Shown here piece by piece: positions 24,608 through 33,103 of a DNA stretch of 39,344 nt (the stretch's first letter is position 1; every line of letters starts with the position of its first letter). The stretch comes from Pseudanabaena sp. 'Roaring Creek' (GTDB lineage Bacteria > Cyanobacteriota > Cyanobacteriia > Pseudanabaenales > Pseudanabaenaceae): contig NZ_LIRE01000047.1 in the NCBI RefSeq assembly GCF_001402795.1, positions 1 to 39,344 of the forward strand, given 5' to 3'. The position numbers and the translations under genes were made by a program. The notes beneath the pieces were generated by a model, which had not been told where the DNA came from, made no database searches, and saw nothing but the letters and a program-made list of their open reading frames with translations.

Positions 24608-26533
24608 TTATCTGTTACGCAGTAATCGTAGTCCACTAAGTGTTACCAAGACTGTAGATCCTTCATGCCCAATAACACCGATTGGTAGAGTAATCCCTCC
24701 TACAAAGTTTGCAATTACTAGTACAGCAACGAAGCTAAGTGCGAATATAATATTTTGCTTCACAATGACTTGAGACCGTCTTCCTAATTCAATAGCAGAG
24801 GCAAGTTTTTCCAATCGGTCAGCCATTAACACGACATCGGCAGTTTCAAGAGCAACATCACTGCCAGTTACTCCCATAGCAATTCCCACCGATGCTTGAG
24901 CTAGAGCAGGAGCATCATTAATCCCATCACCAACCATAGCCACAGTTTGATATTGCTTTTGGAGTTGTTGTACTACATACACCTTATCCTCAGGTAGAAG
25001 ATCGGCGTATACCAGATCGATTCCTAAATTTTGAGCAATACTCTGCGCCGTGCGCTGATTGTCACCTGTCAACATTACAATTTGCCTAATTCCTAAGTGT
25101 CTAAGATGCGCGATCGCCTGAGATGCTCCTGGTCTAACTGTATCAGCAACGGCAATAATTCCGAGAACAGAGCCAGCATAACCAACCCAAATAACTGTTT
25201 TGCCTTCCTTTTCCAATTTATAACAATGTTGCTCTAGTTCAATTGCATCAGACTTCATCAACTTCTGGACAAAGATACCATTGCCAACTACGGCTATTCG
25301 ATCCTCAATTTCTCCAGTAATGCCTTGACCAGCATGAGCTTGAACGTTTAGCCCTTCACGCCATTGTAAGCCCTTTTCTTTAGCTGCTTGTACGATTGCT
25401 ATACCAATAGGATGTTCTGAAAGACTCTCTAAGGCTGCTGCAACTTCTAGTAATACTTCTTCTGATGTTTCTGCCGTTACGATCTGGACAACTTTAGGTT
25501 TCCCAATTGTTAGGGTTCCAGTTTTGTCAAAGGCGATCGCTTTTACACGTCCCATTAATTCCAGAGTGGCTCCACTCTTAAACAGAATGCCTTGCCTTGC
25601 CCCATTAGCAATTCCCGATAATAAAGTCGGCATAATCGCTGCCATCAATGCACAGGGAGAAGCCACCACCAAAAAGATCAGTGCTCGATAGATCGTAATT
25701 GACCAATCCCAGCCCAAAACAAAAGGCGGTAATGTCGCTAATAAAACTCCTACAATCACGATTGCTTTAGCATAGCTCCGCTCAAACTTTTCGATTAGTT
25801 GCTGAGATGGAGGACTTTCAGTCTGAGCTTGTTCTACTAAGCGAATTACTCGCTGAATTAAACTACTTTCTGGCGGCTGATGGATTTCAATCCTTAAAGC
25901 TCCGTAGCAATTGATTGTACCTGCGAAAACTTCATCACCCACTGTTTTTTCAACAGGCATAGATTCGCCTGTAATCGAGGCTTGATTGAGCGTGCTAAAT
26001 CCTTCAATCACTAAACCGTCAGTGGGTACTAACTCTCCTGGTTTGAGAATTACTAGATCGCCAATTTTTAGCTCTGAGATCGGCACGATTTGCTCAATAC
26101 CAAGCTGCATAACTCTCGCCGTATCTGAGGTCAAACTCATTAGCCCGCGAATACTGCGCTCAGTTCGCTGCATAGCGTATCCTTCTAGTGCACCGCTAAC
26201 AGCAAAAATTAGAATTAGAACTGCACCATCAATAATCTGGTAGTAGTCCCGTTGCCATAAACCAAGTGTTGCCGCACCCAAGGCAGCCACAATCATCAGT
26301 AAATCAACATCTAGTTCTCTTTCTTTCCATAGCGTAGTTAATCCATCTCGCGCACTCTCAAACCCACCGACAACATAAGCTATAGGCAAAATTAGTAAAG
26401 CCAGTCCAATCCAACCTGCATTTAGTGCTAACCAGCCTAGTAAAACAAGGAGAGCGCAGAAAGCTGCCGCAATAGCATCGGGATGATTTTTAAATAGTGC
26501 AGGAAAGTTTGGAAAATGAATCTTGGGAGACAT
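24608..26533 (-). CDS. coaT: P1B-4-type cobalt-exporting ATPase CoaT
   Basis: A 641-residue heavy-metal ATPase of the inner membrane. It has no N-terminal metal-binding domain. The transport helix has S292-P-C294 in place of Cys-Pro-Cys, and the last helix has HEGST (from H623), both typical of the P1B-4 cobalt group. Catalytic motifs are all present: TGES (188-191), phosphorylated D336 in DKTGT, SEHP, and GDGINDAP. It is divergent from coaR across an 81-base gap containing a MerR-type operator, as in the known coaR/coaT pair of Synechocystis. Iron or zinc export cannot be excluded. The gene converges with the system 3 kinase, 38 bases apart. Confidence 0.92.
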   Translation of the reverse strand: MSPKIHFPNFPALFKNHPDAIAAAFCALLVLLGWLALNAGWIGLALLILPIAYVVGGFESARDGLTTLWKERELDVDLLMIVAALGAATLGLWQRDYYQIIDGAVLILIFAVSGALEGYAMQRTERSIRGLMSLTSDTARVMQLGIEQIVPISELKIGDLVILKPGELVPTDGLVIEGFSTLNQASITGESMPVEKTVGDEVFAGTINCYGALRIEIHQPPESSLIQRVIRLVEQAQTESPPSQQLIEKFERSYAKAIVIVGVLLATLPPFVLGWDWSITIYRALIFLVVASPCALMAAIMPTLLSGIANGARQGILFKSGATLELMGRVKAIAFDKTGTLTIGKPKVVQIVTAETSEEVLLEVAAALESLSEHPIGIAIVQAAKEKGLQWREGLNVQAHAGQGITGEIEDRIAVVGNGIFVQKLMKSDAIELEQHCYKLEKEGKTVIWVGYAGSVLGIIAVADTVRPGASQAIAHLRHLGIRQIVMLTGDNQRTAQSIAQNLGIDLVYADLLPEDKVYVVQQLQKQYQTVAMVGDGINDAPALAQASVGIAMGVTGSDVALETADVVLMADRLEKLASAIELGRRSQVIVKQNIIFALSFVAVLVIANFVGGITLPIGVIGHEGSTVLVTLSGLRLLRNR

Positions 26534-26561
26534 CTAATTTGATTGCAATAGGAATTTTCTT

Positions 26562-26593
26562 ACTCTAAACCTTGACATTAATGTTAAGGTCAA
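26562..26593 (-). promoter_or_regulatory. CoaR-type coaT promoter with 20-bp spacer
   Basis: On the minus strand TTGACC (26593-26588), a 20-base spacer and TAGAGT (26567-26562). The spacer is filled by a near-perfect 11+11 dyad, ACCTTGACATT/AATGTTAAGGT (26569-26590, one mismatch). An overlong spacer with a central dyad is the hallmark of MerR-family promoters, where the activator untwists the DNA. Confidence 0.85.
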
Positions 26594-26614
26594 GTGATTG
26601 CATAAAATAGCAGT

Positions 26615-27733
26615 ATGGCAATTCAGCATCTAACAATCAAAGAACTGACAGAGAAGGTCGGCGGGGGCATTACACCGCGTATGGTGAGGCATTACCATCT
26701 TTTAGGACTATTGCCGCAGCCTATTAGATCGTCTGGTAACTATCGACTTTATGCAGAGCATGATGTTCAACGACTTAGGCGGATTGTGGCATTGAAACAG
26801 CAGGGCTTCCAGCTTTCGCATATTCATCAATTACTAGACACATCCCCCGATCCTGAAATTACTCAAGGTCTGATGATGCAACTTCAGCAACAGTATCAAA
26901 GAGTAATGCAGCAAATTGTCCATCTAAGGCAAACAGCATCTGCATTGGAGAGTCTACTAGGACGAGATCGGAACTGTCAGATTGCACAAGCTGAGGCGAT
27001 CGCCCAACTGAAGCTATTAGAAATAGAGACACAGAGTGGCTTAGGAAATATTGAAAAGATCTGGCAGGGTCTAGATGCAAATGTTTGCTTTCACCCCGAA
27101 TCATTTCAAGAATCCTTACAACAACTATTACCAGATCTATCCGACCGTTCTGAAATTGAGGTAGATTTGCTATCAAAACTAGTGCTTGCCTGTGGTGATG
27201 TCAGTTTAGTATCGTTTGTACGATTGAGTAGAGATGCGATCGGCTCGGCACGCAATGCTCTTAAAGCTGGTTGTCAAATTGTGACTGATGTTCCTATTAT
27301 CAGCACCGCATTAGATCTAACAAGACTTAAGCATCTGGGTTGTGTGGTTGAGACTTTAATTAATAATCCTCATATCAGCACTGCACCTGAAGCCGAGCAA
27401 GCATTCTGGCAAGAAGCTATGTGGCAAGAGCGTCTACAGCAATTATCTGAAGGTTGTATATTGGTTATTGGTTATGCACCTTCAATTCTTTTAGCAGTGT
27501 GTGAGGCAATCTCTAATCAGAAACTTCTCCCCTCACTGGTGATTGGAATGCCGCTTGGCTTTAGCCATGCGCCCGCCGCCAAGCGTACACTCATGCAACT
27601 TGACATTCCATTTATCACGATTGATAGCGCGTTAGGTGGTGGTCTACTGTCAGCTACAGCATTAAACTCTTTAGTTGAAACGCTGATCGAAAAACCAGAT
27701 TGCCACTGCTATCTGAGTTTGTCAGCTAATTAA
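26615..27733 (+). CDS. coaR: CoaR, MerR-family cobalt-responsive activator with precorrin-isomerase-like domain
   Basis: A 372-residue regulator. The N-terminal MerR winged helix covers about residues 6-75 (TPRMVRHYHLLGLLPQP, NYRLYAEHDVQRLRRI), followed by a helical dimerisation region (about 80-120). The large remainder, about 160-355, resembles precorrin-8X methylmutase (CbiC/CobH), with AGCQIVTDVPII and VVGMPLGF-type segments. It ends with C363-H364-C365, the same Cys-His-Cys motif described for cobalt sensing in Synechocystis CoaR. It activates coaT, the divergent gene. A TAAAAT (26603-26608) seven bases before the ATG could give a nearly leaderless transcript. Length and layout match CoaR. 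Confidence 0.93.
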   Translation: MAIQHLTIKELTEKVGGGITPRMVRHYHLLGLLPQPIRSSGNYRLYAEHDVQRLRRIVALKQQGFQLSHIHQLLDTSPDPEITQGLMMQLQQQYQRVMQQIVHLRQTASALESLLGRDRNCQIAQAEAIAQLKLLEIETQSGLGNIEKIWQGLDANVCFHPESFQESLQQLLPDLSDRSEIEVDLLSKLVLACGDVSLVSFVRLSRDAIGSARNALKAGCQIVTDVPIISTALDLTRLKHLGCVVETLINNPHISTAPEAEQAFWQEAMWQERLQQLSEGCILVIGYAPSILLAVCEAISNQKLLPSLVIGMPLGFSHAPAAKRTLMQLDIPFITIDSALGGGLLSATALNSLVETLIEKPDCHCYLSLSAN

Positions 27734-27793
27734 TAATCATTCTCAGCTTCAGAAATCTACTTTTATGATAGATGAGTAGTTCTTTGTCAATTA

Positions 27794-28639
27794 CTATGCA
27801 CGACTACCTTTTTTAGAAACCGTGTCAGGAAAACGCCGCCGCAACCCGTATAGCCAAACTAAACCAAAAACACCCAATGAGATCGCCACAAGACTGATGA
27901 TTTGGGCAGTACGAAGCGATCCAAACATCAGGCTATCTGTCCGCAAACCTTCAATCCAAAAGCGCCCTAGACTATAAGCGATCGCATAAGTCATGGTTAA
28001 CGTCCCAGTTCTGATTTTGGGAAATCTGAAGAATAGAAACACCAAGATCGCGAATACACCGATATTCCAGACTGATTCATATAGAAATGTGGGATGGAAG
28101 TATGACTCGCTTGCAAATTCGGCTGGACGGCGATCAACGGGAATAAATAATTTCCAAGGGAGATCGGTGGGTGTACCAAAAGCCTCAGAATTAAAGAAAT
28201 TGCCCCACCGCCCGATCGCTTGTCCTAAAATCAGCGCAGGCATAATAATATCTGCCATTAACCATGCTGAGATTTTTTGGCGTTGACAAAAAATAATTGT
28301 GGCAACAGTACCGCCAATGATTGCGCCATGAATCGCGATGCCGCCTTCCCAGATTGCAAAAGCCTTATACCAAGGTTGATTTTGGAAGCGTTGCCATTCA
28401 AATAAAACATAGTATAGACGGGCGCAGGGAATAGCACCAACCACCAACCAAATTACGAGATTGCCGACTATATCTGGATCAATACCACGTTTTTTTGCAA
28501 GTTTTTGGGCTAATAGTGTGCCGATAACAACTGAGGAGGCAATCAGCATTCCGTACCAACGGATCGAAAGTGATCCGATTCCAAAAGCGATCGGACCTGG
28601 AGATGTAAACTCAAATGCAAATGGTAAGAAGTTAAGCAT
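27794..28639 (-). CDS. lgt: Prolipoprotein diacylglyceryl transferase Lgt
   Basis: A 281-residue membrane enzyme that attaches diacylglycerol to the lipobox cysteine of prolipoproteins. The ATG at 28639 is preferred over an in-frame TTG 48 bases upstream, giving the usual [18 protein letters not shown] start. Signatures are WYG near residue 28, HGAIIGG, and the Lgt box [13 protein letters not shown]. About seven helices are visible. It is housekeeping in type, but it sits here downstream of the VKOR gene with a terminator between. Two lipoproteins are encoded in the last 1.4 kb of the window; a specific link is not implied. Confidence 0.93.
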   Translation of the reverse strand: MLNFLPFAFEFTSPGPIAFGIGSLSIRWYGMLIASSVVIGTLLAQKLAKKRGIDPDIVGNLVIWLVVGAIPCARLYYVLFEWQRFQNQPWYKAFAIWEGGIAIHGAIIGGTVATIIFCQRQKISAWLMADIIMPALILGQAIGRWGNFFNSEAFGTPTDLPWKLFIPVDRRPAEFASESYFHPTFLYESVWNIGVFAILVFLFFRFPKIRTGTLTMTYAIAYSLGRFWIEGLRTDSLMFGSLRTAQIISLVAISLGVFGLVWLYGLRRRFPDTVSKKGSRA

Positions 28640-28684
28640 TAGAAATGATGTTGTGTGAAGTTGAAACAAGAATCTATTCAAAAA

Positions 28685-28710
28685 CAAAAATGTTGTTTAC
28701 AGCATTTTTG
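28685..28710 (-). terminator. Terminator between the VKOR-Trx gene and lgt
   Basis: A 12-base stem (28685-28696 with 28699-28710, one mismatch) around a tiny loop. On the minus strand it is followed by a T-rich run. It lies five bases after the VKOR-Trx stop codon and before the lgt ATG, so lgt probably has its own promoter. Confidence 0.72.
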
Positions 28711-28714
28711 AGGA

Positions 28715-29755
28715 TTAATGATCAGGCAGCATATAAAGAAAGTTATGATCGCCTTGATATCCTGACAAATCAGCAAGCTTTTGAAGCGGTTGCTCACCCG
28801 AATAAAACTTGCCATTAATGTCCCATGTAGGCACTGTCTCAATTTTAGCTGCTTCACAGAGTTTTGGTTGAGAGTTTTTACCATCAGGTAAGCACTCAAT
28901 CCAATTCAATTCGGCTAAAGCTTCTTTACCAAAAAGTTGCTTTTGTTTGTAGCAATGAGGACAGGTATAGAGAACATACATCTTTGCACCGATTTGTTTG
29001 AGATGCTTAGCTAGGGAAATTTCGGCAGTACCTGAAGTTGTCGTAACTTCCCAGCCTATTCCCTTTTTAGGTCTTGCTGTTGGTGTTTGGACAATTTGTT
29101 TTCCTGTAGCGGCATCAATGGGTAGAGTTACACTTGCGATCGGTTTATTCACACTTCCATAGATAGCGAATGACCCAACAATAGTAAGAGTGGCGATGAG
29201 CGCACCTGTGAAGAATAATTTTCCGATGTCTTCCCATTTGCGACCAATGACCGATAACACAAATAGACTGGTAGATAGAAGCGCAGAAGCGATGCAGTAA
29301 ATACAAGCAGCCTGAATTACCGTAACTAACAAATAAATCAAGTAGCCACTAAATATCATCATTGCAGTACCACCCATAAAGAGTAGTAATCCTGTCCAGT
29401 TATCTAGCTTAGTACGAAGTTCCTTTTGTTCTTGCTTAACTAATAAAGGTGCGATCGCAAAAGCAATCATACTGGCATAACCCAAACAGCCAAATAGCGA
29501 TAGCGGCAAACCGAAAATCTTGGCATAGGGAGAAGTAAGCACTATATCGCAGGCGTTGGTCGGGCAGGCTACCGATGATTGGGAAAAACTAACAAAGGTA
29601 AGATAAGCGGTGATCACTAAGCCCAGAGTCGATATTGCAGCCATGATCGGGCGGTAATATCGCTGTAACCAAGTATGCGATAGCTGTTGCTGACGGAGTT
29701 CTTTGACTTTTTGAGCGGTAGATGAGATTGAATCTTCAGGAATATTTTCGTTCAT
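28715..29755 (-). CDS. VKOR-thioredoxin fusion, membrane disulfide-forming oxidoreductase
   Basis: A 346-residue fusion of a vitamin K epoxide reductase-like membrane domain and a thioredoxin-like domain, as in cyanobacterial and plastid (LTO1-type) proteins that replace DsbB/DsbA. The VKOR part (about 35-200) has loop cysteines C64 and C69, and the active CxxC at C151-I-Y-C154. The Trx-like part (about 245-340) has C265-P-H-C268 and further cysteines. It passes electrons from periplasmic or lumenal protein thiols to quinone. Exported copper and metal proteins nearby could be clients. Just upstream of its ATG is a short relic matching the end of a P-type ATPase gene. Confidence 0.9.
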   Translation of the reverse strand: MNENIPEDSISSTAQKVKELRQQQLSHTWLQRYYRPIMAAISTLGLVITAYLTFVSFSQSSVACPTNACDIVLTSPYAKIFGLPLSLFGCLGYASMIAFAIAPLLVKQEQKELRTKLDNWTGLLLFMGGTAMMIFSGYLIYLLVTVIQAACIYCIASALLSTSLFVLSVIGRKWEDIGKLFFTGALIATLTIVGSFAIYGSVNKPIASVTLPIDAATGKQIVQTPTARPKKGIGWEVTTTSGTAEISLAKHLKQIGAKMYVLYTCPHCYKQKQLFGKEALAELNWIECLPDGKNSQPKLCEAAKIETVPTWDINGKFYSGEQPLQKLADLSGYQGDHNFLYMLPDH

Positions 29756-29776
29756 AATTTTTTCAATATTTAAAGA

Positions 29777-29812
29777 TTATTTCAAAACTCTGGTCGCATT
29801 GGCGATCGTCAG
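29777..29812 (-). pseudogene. Relic of a P1B-type ATPase C-terminus
   Basis: On the minus strand these 12 codons read LTIANATRVLK and a stop; the last nine residues (IANATRVLK) and the stop match the end of the ATPase at 30585. Differences over the shared nine residues are all synonymous and the stop codons differ (TAA versus TAG). Upstream similarity ends at once. It forms an imperfect 36-base direct repeat (27 matches) with 30585-30620, bracketing the methyltransferase gene. Confidence 0.7.
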
Positions 29813-29906
29813 ATTAACGACTTAACGACTAAAACTAAAAGTGGTCTGTAGTGAAGCACGAGTGGAGGAAATCGAATTTGGGTACATAGACAATTTTCGA
29901 AGCTTT

Positions 29907-30521
29907 TTAACCTTTGCGAAAATAGCAATATATGAACTTTTGCTCTATTCCAAATGGCGTTTCGTGAGATTCACTGACGGAATGCACTAAATCAAAGTTA
30001 TTCCCAAACTCGTTATGCAAGGTATCCGGATTGTAACGAACGATTTCTAATCCGCTACAACGCGAAGGCCCATCAATACCGAAAGTAGCAATAATAACGT
30101 GACCACCAGTTTTAACCGAATTCATGATAGCTTTTACATATTTCTGACGGTCGGCGGCGTTGGTGAGAAAGTGGAAAACAGCACGATCATGCCAGACATC
30201 ATAAAAATTATGTGGCAGTTGAACTTGAGTAATGTCGGCTACCAGCCAATTAAGAACTTCTGACTGAGAGCCAATCCGTTCTCGTGCTACCTGAAGGGCT
30301 GCTGCCGAAATGTCTAGAACTGTGATGTTTTGATAATTCCTGACCAATAAGTTGTCCGCTAGAGTGGAAGCCCCACCACCAATATCGATAATTTGACCTG
30401 ATTTATCCACATTGGAGCGCTCGATAAACTGCAACGAAACTTCAGGATGTTCCTGAAACCAGCTTACCTCTGTAGAAGCTTTTGTCTCGTAAACGTTTTC
30501 CCAGTGAGTTTTGGTTTCCAT
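29907..30521 (-). CDS. Class I SAM-dependent methyltransferase
   Basis: A 204-residue Rossmann-type methyltransferase. Motif I is IIDIGGGAS (about 44-52), followed by VLDISAAAL (motif II acidic residue), WLVADITQ (motif III), and WHDRAVFHFL with GGHVIIATFG (motif V). The substrate is not recognisable; similar small methyltransferases occur near metal or thiol detoxification genes, but that is weak evidence. It lies between the Zn/Cd ATPase gene (63 bases upstream) and the VKOR gene, on the same strand as both. The direct repeat around it suggests that it came in by insertion or that a second ATPase gene was lost. Confidence 0.87.
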   Translation of the reverse strand: METKTHWENVYETKASTEVSWFQEHPEVSLQFIERSNVDKSGQIIDIGGGASTLADNLLVRNYQNITVLDISAAALQVARERIGSQSEVLNWLVADITQVQLPHNFYDVWHDRAVFHFLTNAADRQKYVKAIMNSVKTGGHVIIATFGIDGPSRCSGLEIVRYNPDTLHNEFGNNFDLVHSVSESHETPFGIEQKFIYCYFRKG

Positions 30522-30584
30522 ATTTTTCTATGTAGCTAGGGTGAATAAGTTTTCTATTCTACGCATCGCATGGCTACTTGAAAT

Positions 30585-32546
30585 CTATTTCAGAACCCTA
30601 GTCGCATTAGCGATCGCGGCTAAAGCCACACCGACATCCGCAAAAACAGCTTCCCACATAGTTGCTACGCCGAAAGCACCAAGCACAAGGAATACGGCTT
30701 TGATACTCAATGCGAAGATGATATTTTGCCAGACAATACTGTGGGTTTTACGAGCAATTTGAATTGCTTCGGCAATCTTGGTAGGAGAATCATTCATAAT
30801 CACCACATCTGCCGTTTCGATCGCAGCATCGGAACCCAAACCACCCATTGCCATACCAACATCCGCTCTGGCTAGTACTGGCGCATCATTGATGCCATCA
30901 CCAACATAGATAACTTTGTCTTTTTTGCCTGATTTACTGAGAATCTCCTCGAAAGCCGTGACTTTACCTTCTGGCAACAATTCTGCTACGTAGGAATCGA
31001 GTCCTAATCTGCCAGCGATATCAGCAGCGACACCATCGTTATCACCAGAGAGCATAATCACTCGCTTGATGCCGATTTGATGCAGATCTTGAATCGCTTT
31101 TACTGCATCATCTTTAATTTCATCAGCAGCGATGATGTAACCTGCATATTTCGTATCTATGGCAAGATGCACCACGCTACCAGAGACTTGGCAAGTATTG
31201 TGAACAATATTTTCTCGATGGAGCAGGCGATCGTTACCCGCAAGCACAAGGCGATCTCCGACCATTGCCCGAATGCCATGCCCAGCGATTTCTTCGTAAT
31301 GAGTAACTTTGGTTAAGTCCAGTTCTCCTTTATATGCTTCTTTAATCGATTGGGCGATCGGATGCGTAGACTGCGCTTCGATATGAGCAGCCACAGACAA
31401 TAATTCATCTTGGCTAAATCCATTCTCAGTTACAATCTGCGTGACGTGAAAGGTTCCCTTTGTCAAAGTCCCTGTTTTATCGGAAACAACTGTTTTCACA
31501 TCGTTCAATACATCTAAGAATGTCGAACCTTTGATTAAAATGCCTTTCTTTGCCGCTCCACCAATGCCGCCAAAGTAGCCTAGAGGAATGCTAATCACCA
31601 GACCACAAGGACAGGAAATCACCAAAATTACTAAGGCGCGGTATACCCACTCAGCCAAGGTTGCGCGAGGAATAACTAGGGGTGGAATGATGGCGATCGC
31701 TAAAGATACAAACACGACAATCGGTGTGTAGATCTTGGCGAACTTGGTAATGAATTTCTCAGTTTCTGCCTTTTTGCTACTCGCATTTTCTACTAAGTCG
31801 AGAATTTTAGCGATCGAAGATTCTCCAAATAACTTGGTGACTTGAATATCCAAAATCCCAGTTTTATTGATCGTTCCTGCTAGGGCAGCATCGCCGACTT
31901 TGACAGAACGCGGCACGGATTCACCTGTCAGAGCAGAAGTATCTATTTGAGAAATTCCGACAATTATAGTGCCATCAAGAGGAATCTTCTCACCTGCTGT
32001 AACTGTAATAATGTCGCCGATTTTGACTTTATTAGGATCGGTCTTCGTAACCACACCATTCACTTTGAGGTTGGCATAGTCGGGACGGACTTCTAAAACA
32101 GCTTTAATTGATCGCCTTGAATTACCAACGGCATAGTCTTGGAAAAGCTCGCCCACTTTAAAGAACAACATTACGCCAACAGCTTCTGGTAATTGATGAA
32201 TGGCGATCGCCCCTAATGTCGCAATGGTCATCAAGAAATTCTCATCAAAAAATCTGCCTTTAAGAATATTCTTGCCAGCTATCGTCAGCACATTCCAACC
32301 ACTTAATAAATAGGCTGGAATCAGAATCAAATACTCGGCAAAACTGTAAGGAGTATTATGCAGAGGTTGGTTATAAATAGAACCTATCAATAACAGGGCA
32401 GTCACCACAACCACTGGAATTACTTCTTTTTTAAGATCGAACTCCCCAGCCTCATGACTATGCTCGTGGTCGTCACCTTCTTCATGATCATGATCGTGAT
32501 TCTTGGGATTTTTAGGCGCATCTTCACCGCAACAACTACTTGACAT
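30585..32546 (-). CDS. P1B-2-type Zn/Cd/Pb-exporting ATPase (ZiaA/AztA/Bxa1-like)
   Basis: A 653-residue heavy-metal ATPase. The ATG at 32546 is preferred over an in-frame TTG 24 bases upstream. The N terminus starts MSSSCCGED, then a His/Asp/Glu-rich stretch (about 16-31) that likely binds Zn, and no classic HMA domain. The transport helix has C312-P-C314; catalytic motifs TGES (207-210), D356 in DKTGT, STHP and GDGINDAP are present. The last helix contains FADVGVAL, whose Asp is typical of Zn(2+)/Cd(2+) pumps. An SmtB-type operator precedes it and an SmtB-type repressor gene lies 86 bases upstream. Zn versus Cd preference cannot be settled. Confidence 0.92.
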   Translation of the reverse strand: MSSSCCGEDAPKNPKNHDHDHEEGDDHEHSHEAGEFDLKKEVIPVVVVTALLLIGSIYNQPLHNTPYSFAEYLILIPAYLLSGWNVLTIAGKNILKGRFFDENFLMTIATLGAIAIHQLPEAVGVMLFFKVGELFQDYAVGNSRRSIKAVLEVRPDYANLKVNGVVTKTDPNKVKIGDIITVTAGEKIPLDGTIIVGISQIDTSALTGESVPRSVKVGDAALAGTINKTGILDIQVTKLFGESSIAKILDLVENASSKKAETEKFITKFAKIYTPIVVFVSLAIAIIPPLVIPRATLAEWVYRALVILVISCPCGLVISIPLGYFGGIGGAAKKGILIKGSTFLDVLNDVKTVVSDKTGTLTKGTFHVTQIVTENGFSQDELLSVAAHIEAQSTHPIAQSIKEAYKGELDLTKVTHYEEIAGHGIRAMVGDRLVLAGNDRLLHRENIVHNTCQVSGSVVHLAIDTKYAGYIIAADEIKDDAVKAIQDLHQIGIKRVIMLSGDNDGVAADIAGRLGLDSYVAELLPEGKVTAFEEILSKSGKKDKVIYVGDGINDAPVLARADVGMAMGGLGSDAAIETADVVIMNDSPTKIAEAIQIARKTHSIVWQNIIFALSIKAVFLVLGAFGVATMWEAVFADVGVALAAIANATRVLK

Positions 32547-32555
32547 ACTAAATCC

Positions 32556-32577
32556 TGAATATATGAACAACTATTCA
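32556..32577 (-). promoter_or_regulatory. SmtB/ZiaR-type operator before the Zn/Cd ATPase gene
   Basis: TGAATA (32556-32561) and TATTCA (32572-32577) are perfect inverted repeats. An overlapping TGAA-N6-TTCA (32564-32577) sits within ATGAACAACTATTCA, very like the SmtB operator of Synechococcus as I recall it. It lies ten bases upstream of the ATPase ATG, so the ATPase gene probably has its own repressed promoter. Confidence 0.7.
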
Positions 32578-32632
32578 ATAGATTAGCACTAACTTCAACC
32601 TTTATTGATTTTCAAATCAATAAGCTTTATGC

Positions 32633-33022
32633 CTAAACTTCTTTCAAATGATTGGCAACTTCTCGGTAAAGATTGACAATATGCTCATCCGCGAGGCTGT
32701 AGTAAACATTACGCCCTTCTTTACGGTACGTGACTAATCTCGCTGATCGCAAAATTCGCAGTTGATGAGACACCGCAGAATCACTCATTTTCATGGCTAC
32801 AGCCAAATCACAAACACATAATTCTTGCCCTGCCAGAGCAGATATGAGCCGCAATCGATGAGGGTCGGATAACACTGCAAAAAAATCTGCCATCTGTTGT
32901 GCTTGTTTGGGCGAGAATATCTCAGACTGACAAGCAACCACCTTATCTAGATGCACCAGATGAATCTCACAGTTTGGTGCATCATCAGTTTTTATAGGCT
33001 GTGTTTTCGACTCGGCTGGCAT
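32633..33022 (-). CDS. ArsR/SmtB-family metal-sensing repressor (ZiaR-like)
   Basis: A 129-residue winged-helix repressor that releases DNA when it binds metal. Both known sensor sites of the family are complete: alpha3-type E67-L-C69-V-C71-D, with N-terminal C18 and C31 as extra ligands, and alpha5-type D112, H114, H125 and E128 with exactly the SmtB spacing. The recognition helix SDSAVSHQLRIL (80-91) is typical. Two sites suggest a ZiaR-, AztR- or BxmR-like sensor of Zn, Cd or related metals. The gene is followed by the ATPase gene, its probable target. Confidence 0.92.
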   Translation of the reverse strand: MPAESKTQPIKTDDAPNCEIHLVHLDKVVACQSEIFSPKQAQQMADFFAVLSDPHRLRLISALAGQELCVCDLAVAMKMSDSAVSHQLRILRSARLVTYRKEGRNVYYSLADEHIVNLYREVANHLKEV

Positions 33023-33034
33023 GGCAATAAAAAT

Positions 33035-33049
33035 TGATAATCATTTTCA
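33035..33049 (-). promoter_or_regulatory. Zur/Fur-like box before the SmtB-type repressor gene
   Basis: The 7-1-7 sequence TGATAAT-C-ATTTTCA differs by one base from the Zur-type consensus TGATAAT-N-ATTATCA as I recall it for cyanobacteria. It lies 12 bases before the repressor ATG. It could be a Zur/Fur site or a degenerate operator of the repressor itself. Confidence 0.45.
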
Positions 33050-33103
33050 ACTTTAATCTTACCAGAGCCTTATTTTTACTTTGAACCTTATTTAGTCCTT
33101 AAG

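Noticed and set aside
29814-29829. Tandem TTAACGAC repeat next to the ATPase relic
   Set aside because: Only two eight-base units, with no similar copy noticed elsewhere in the window; not enough to call an operator or mobile element end.
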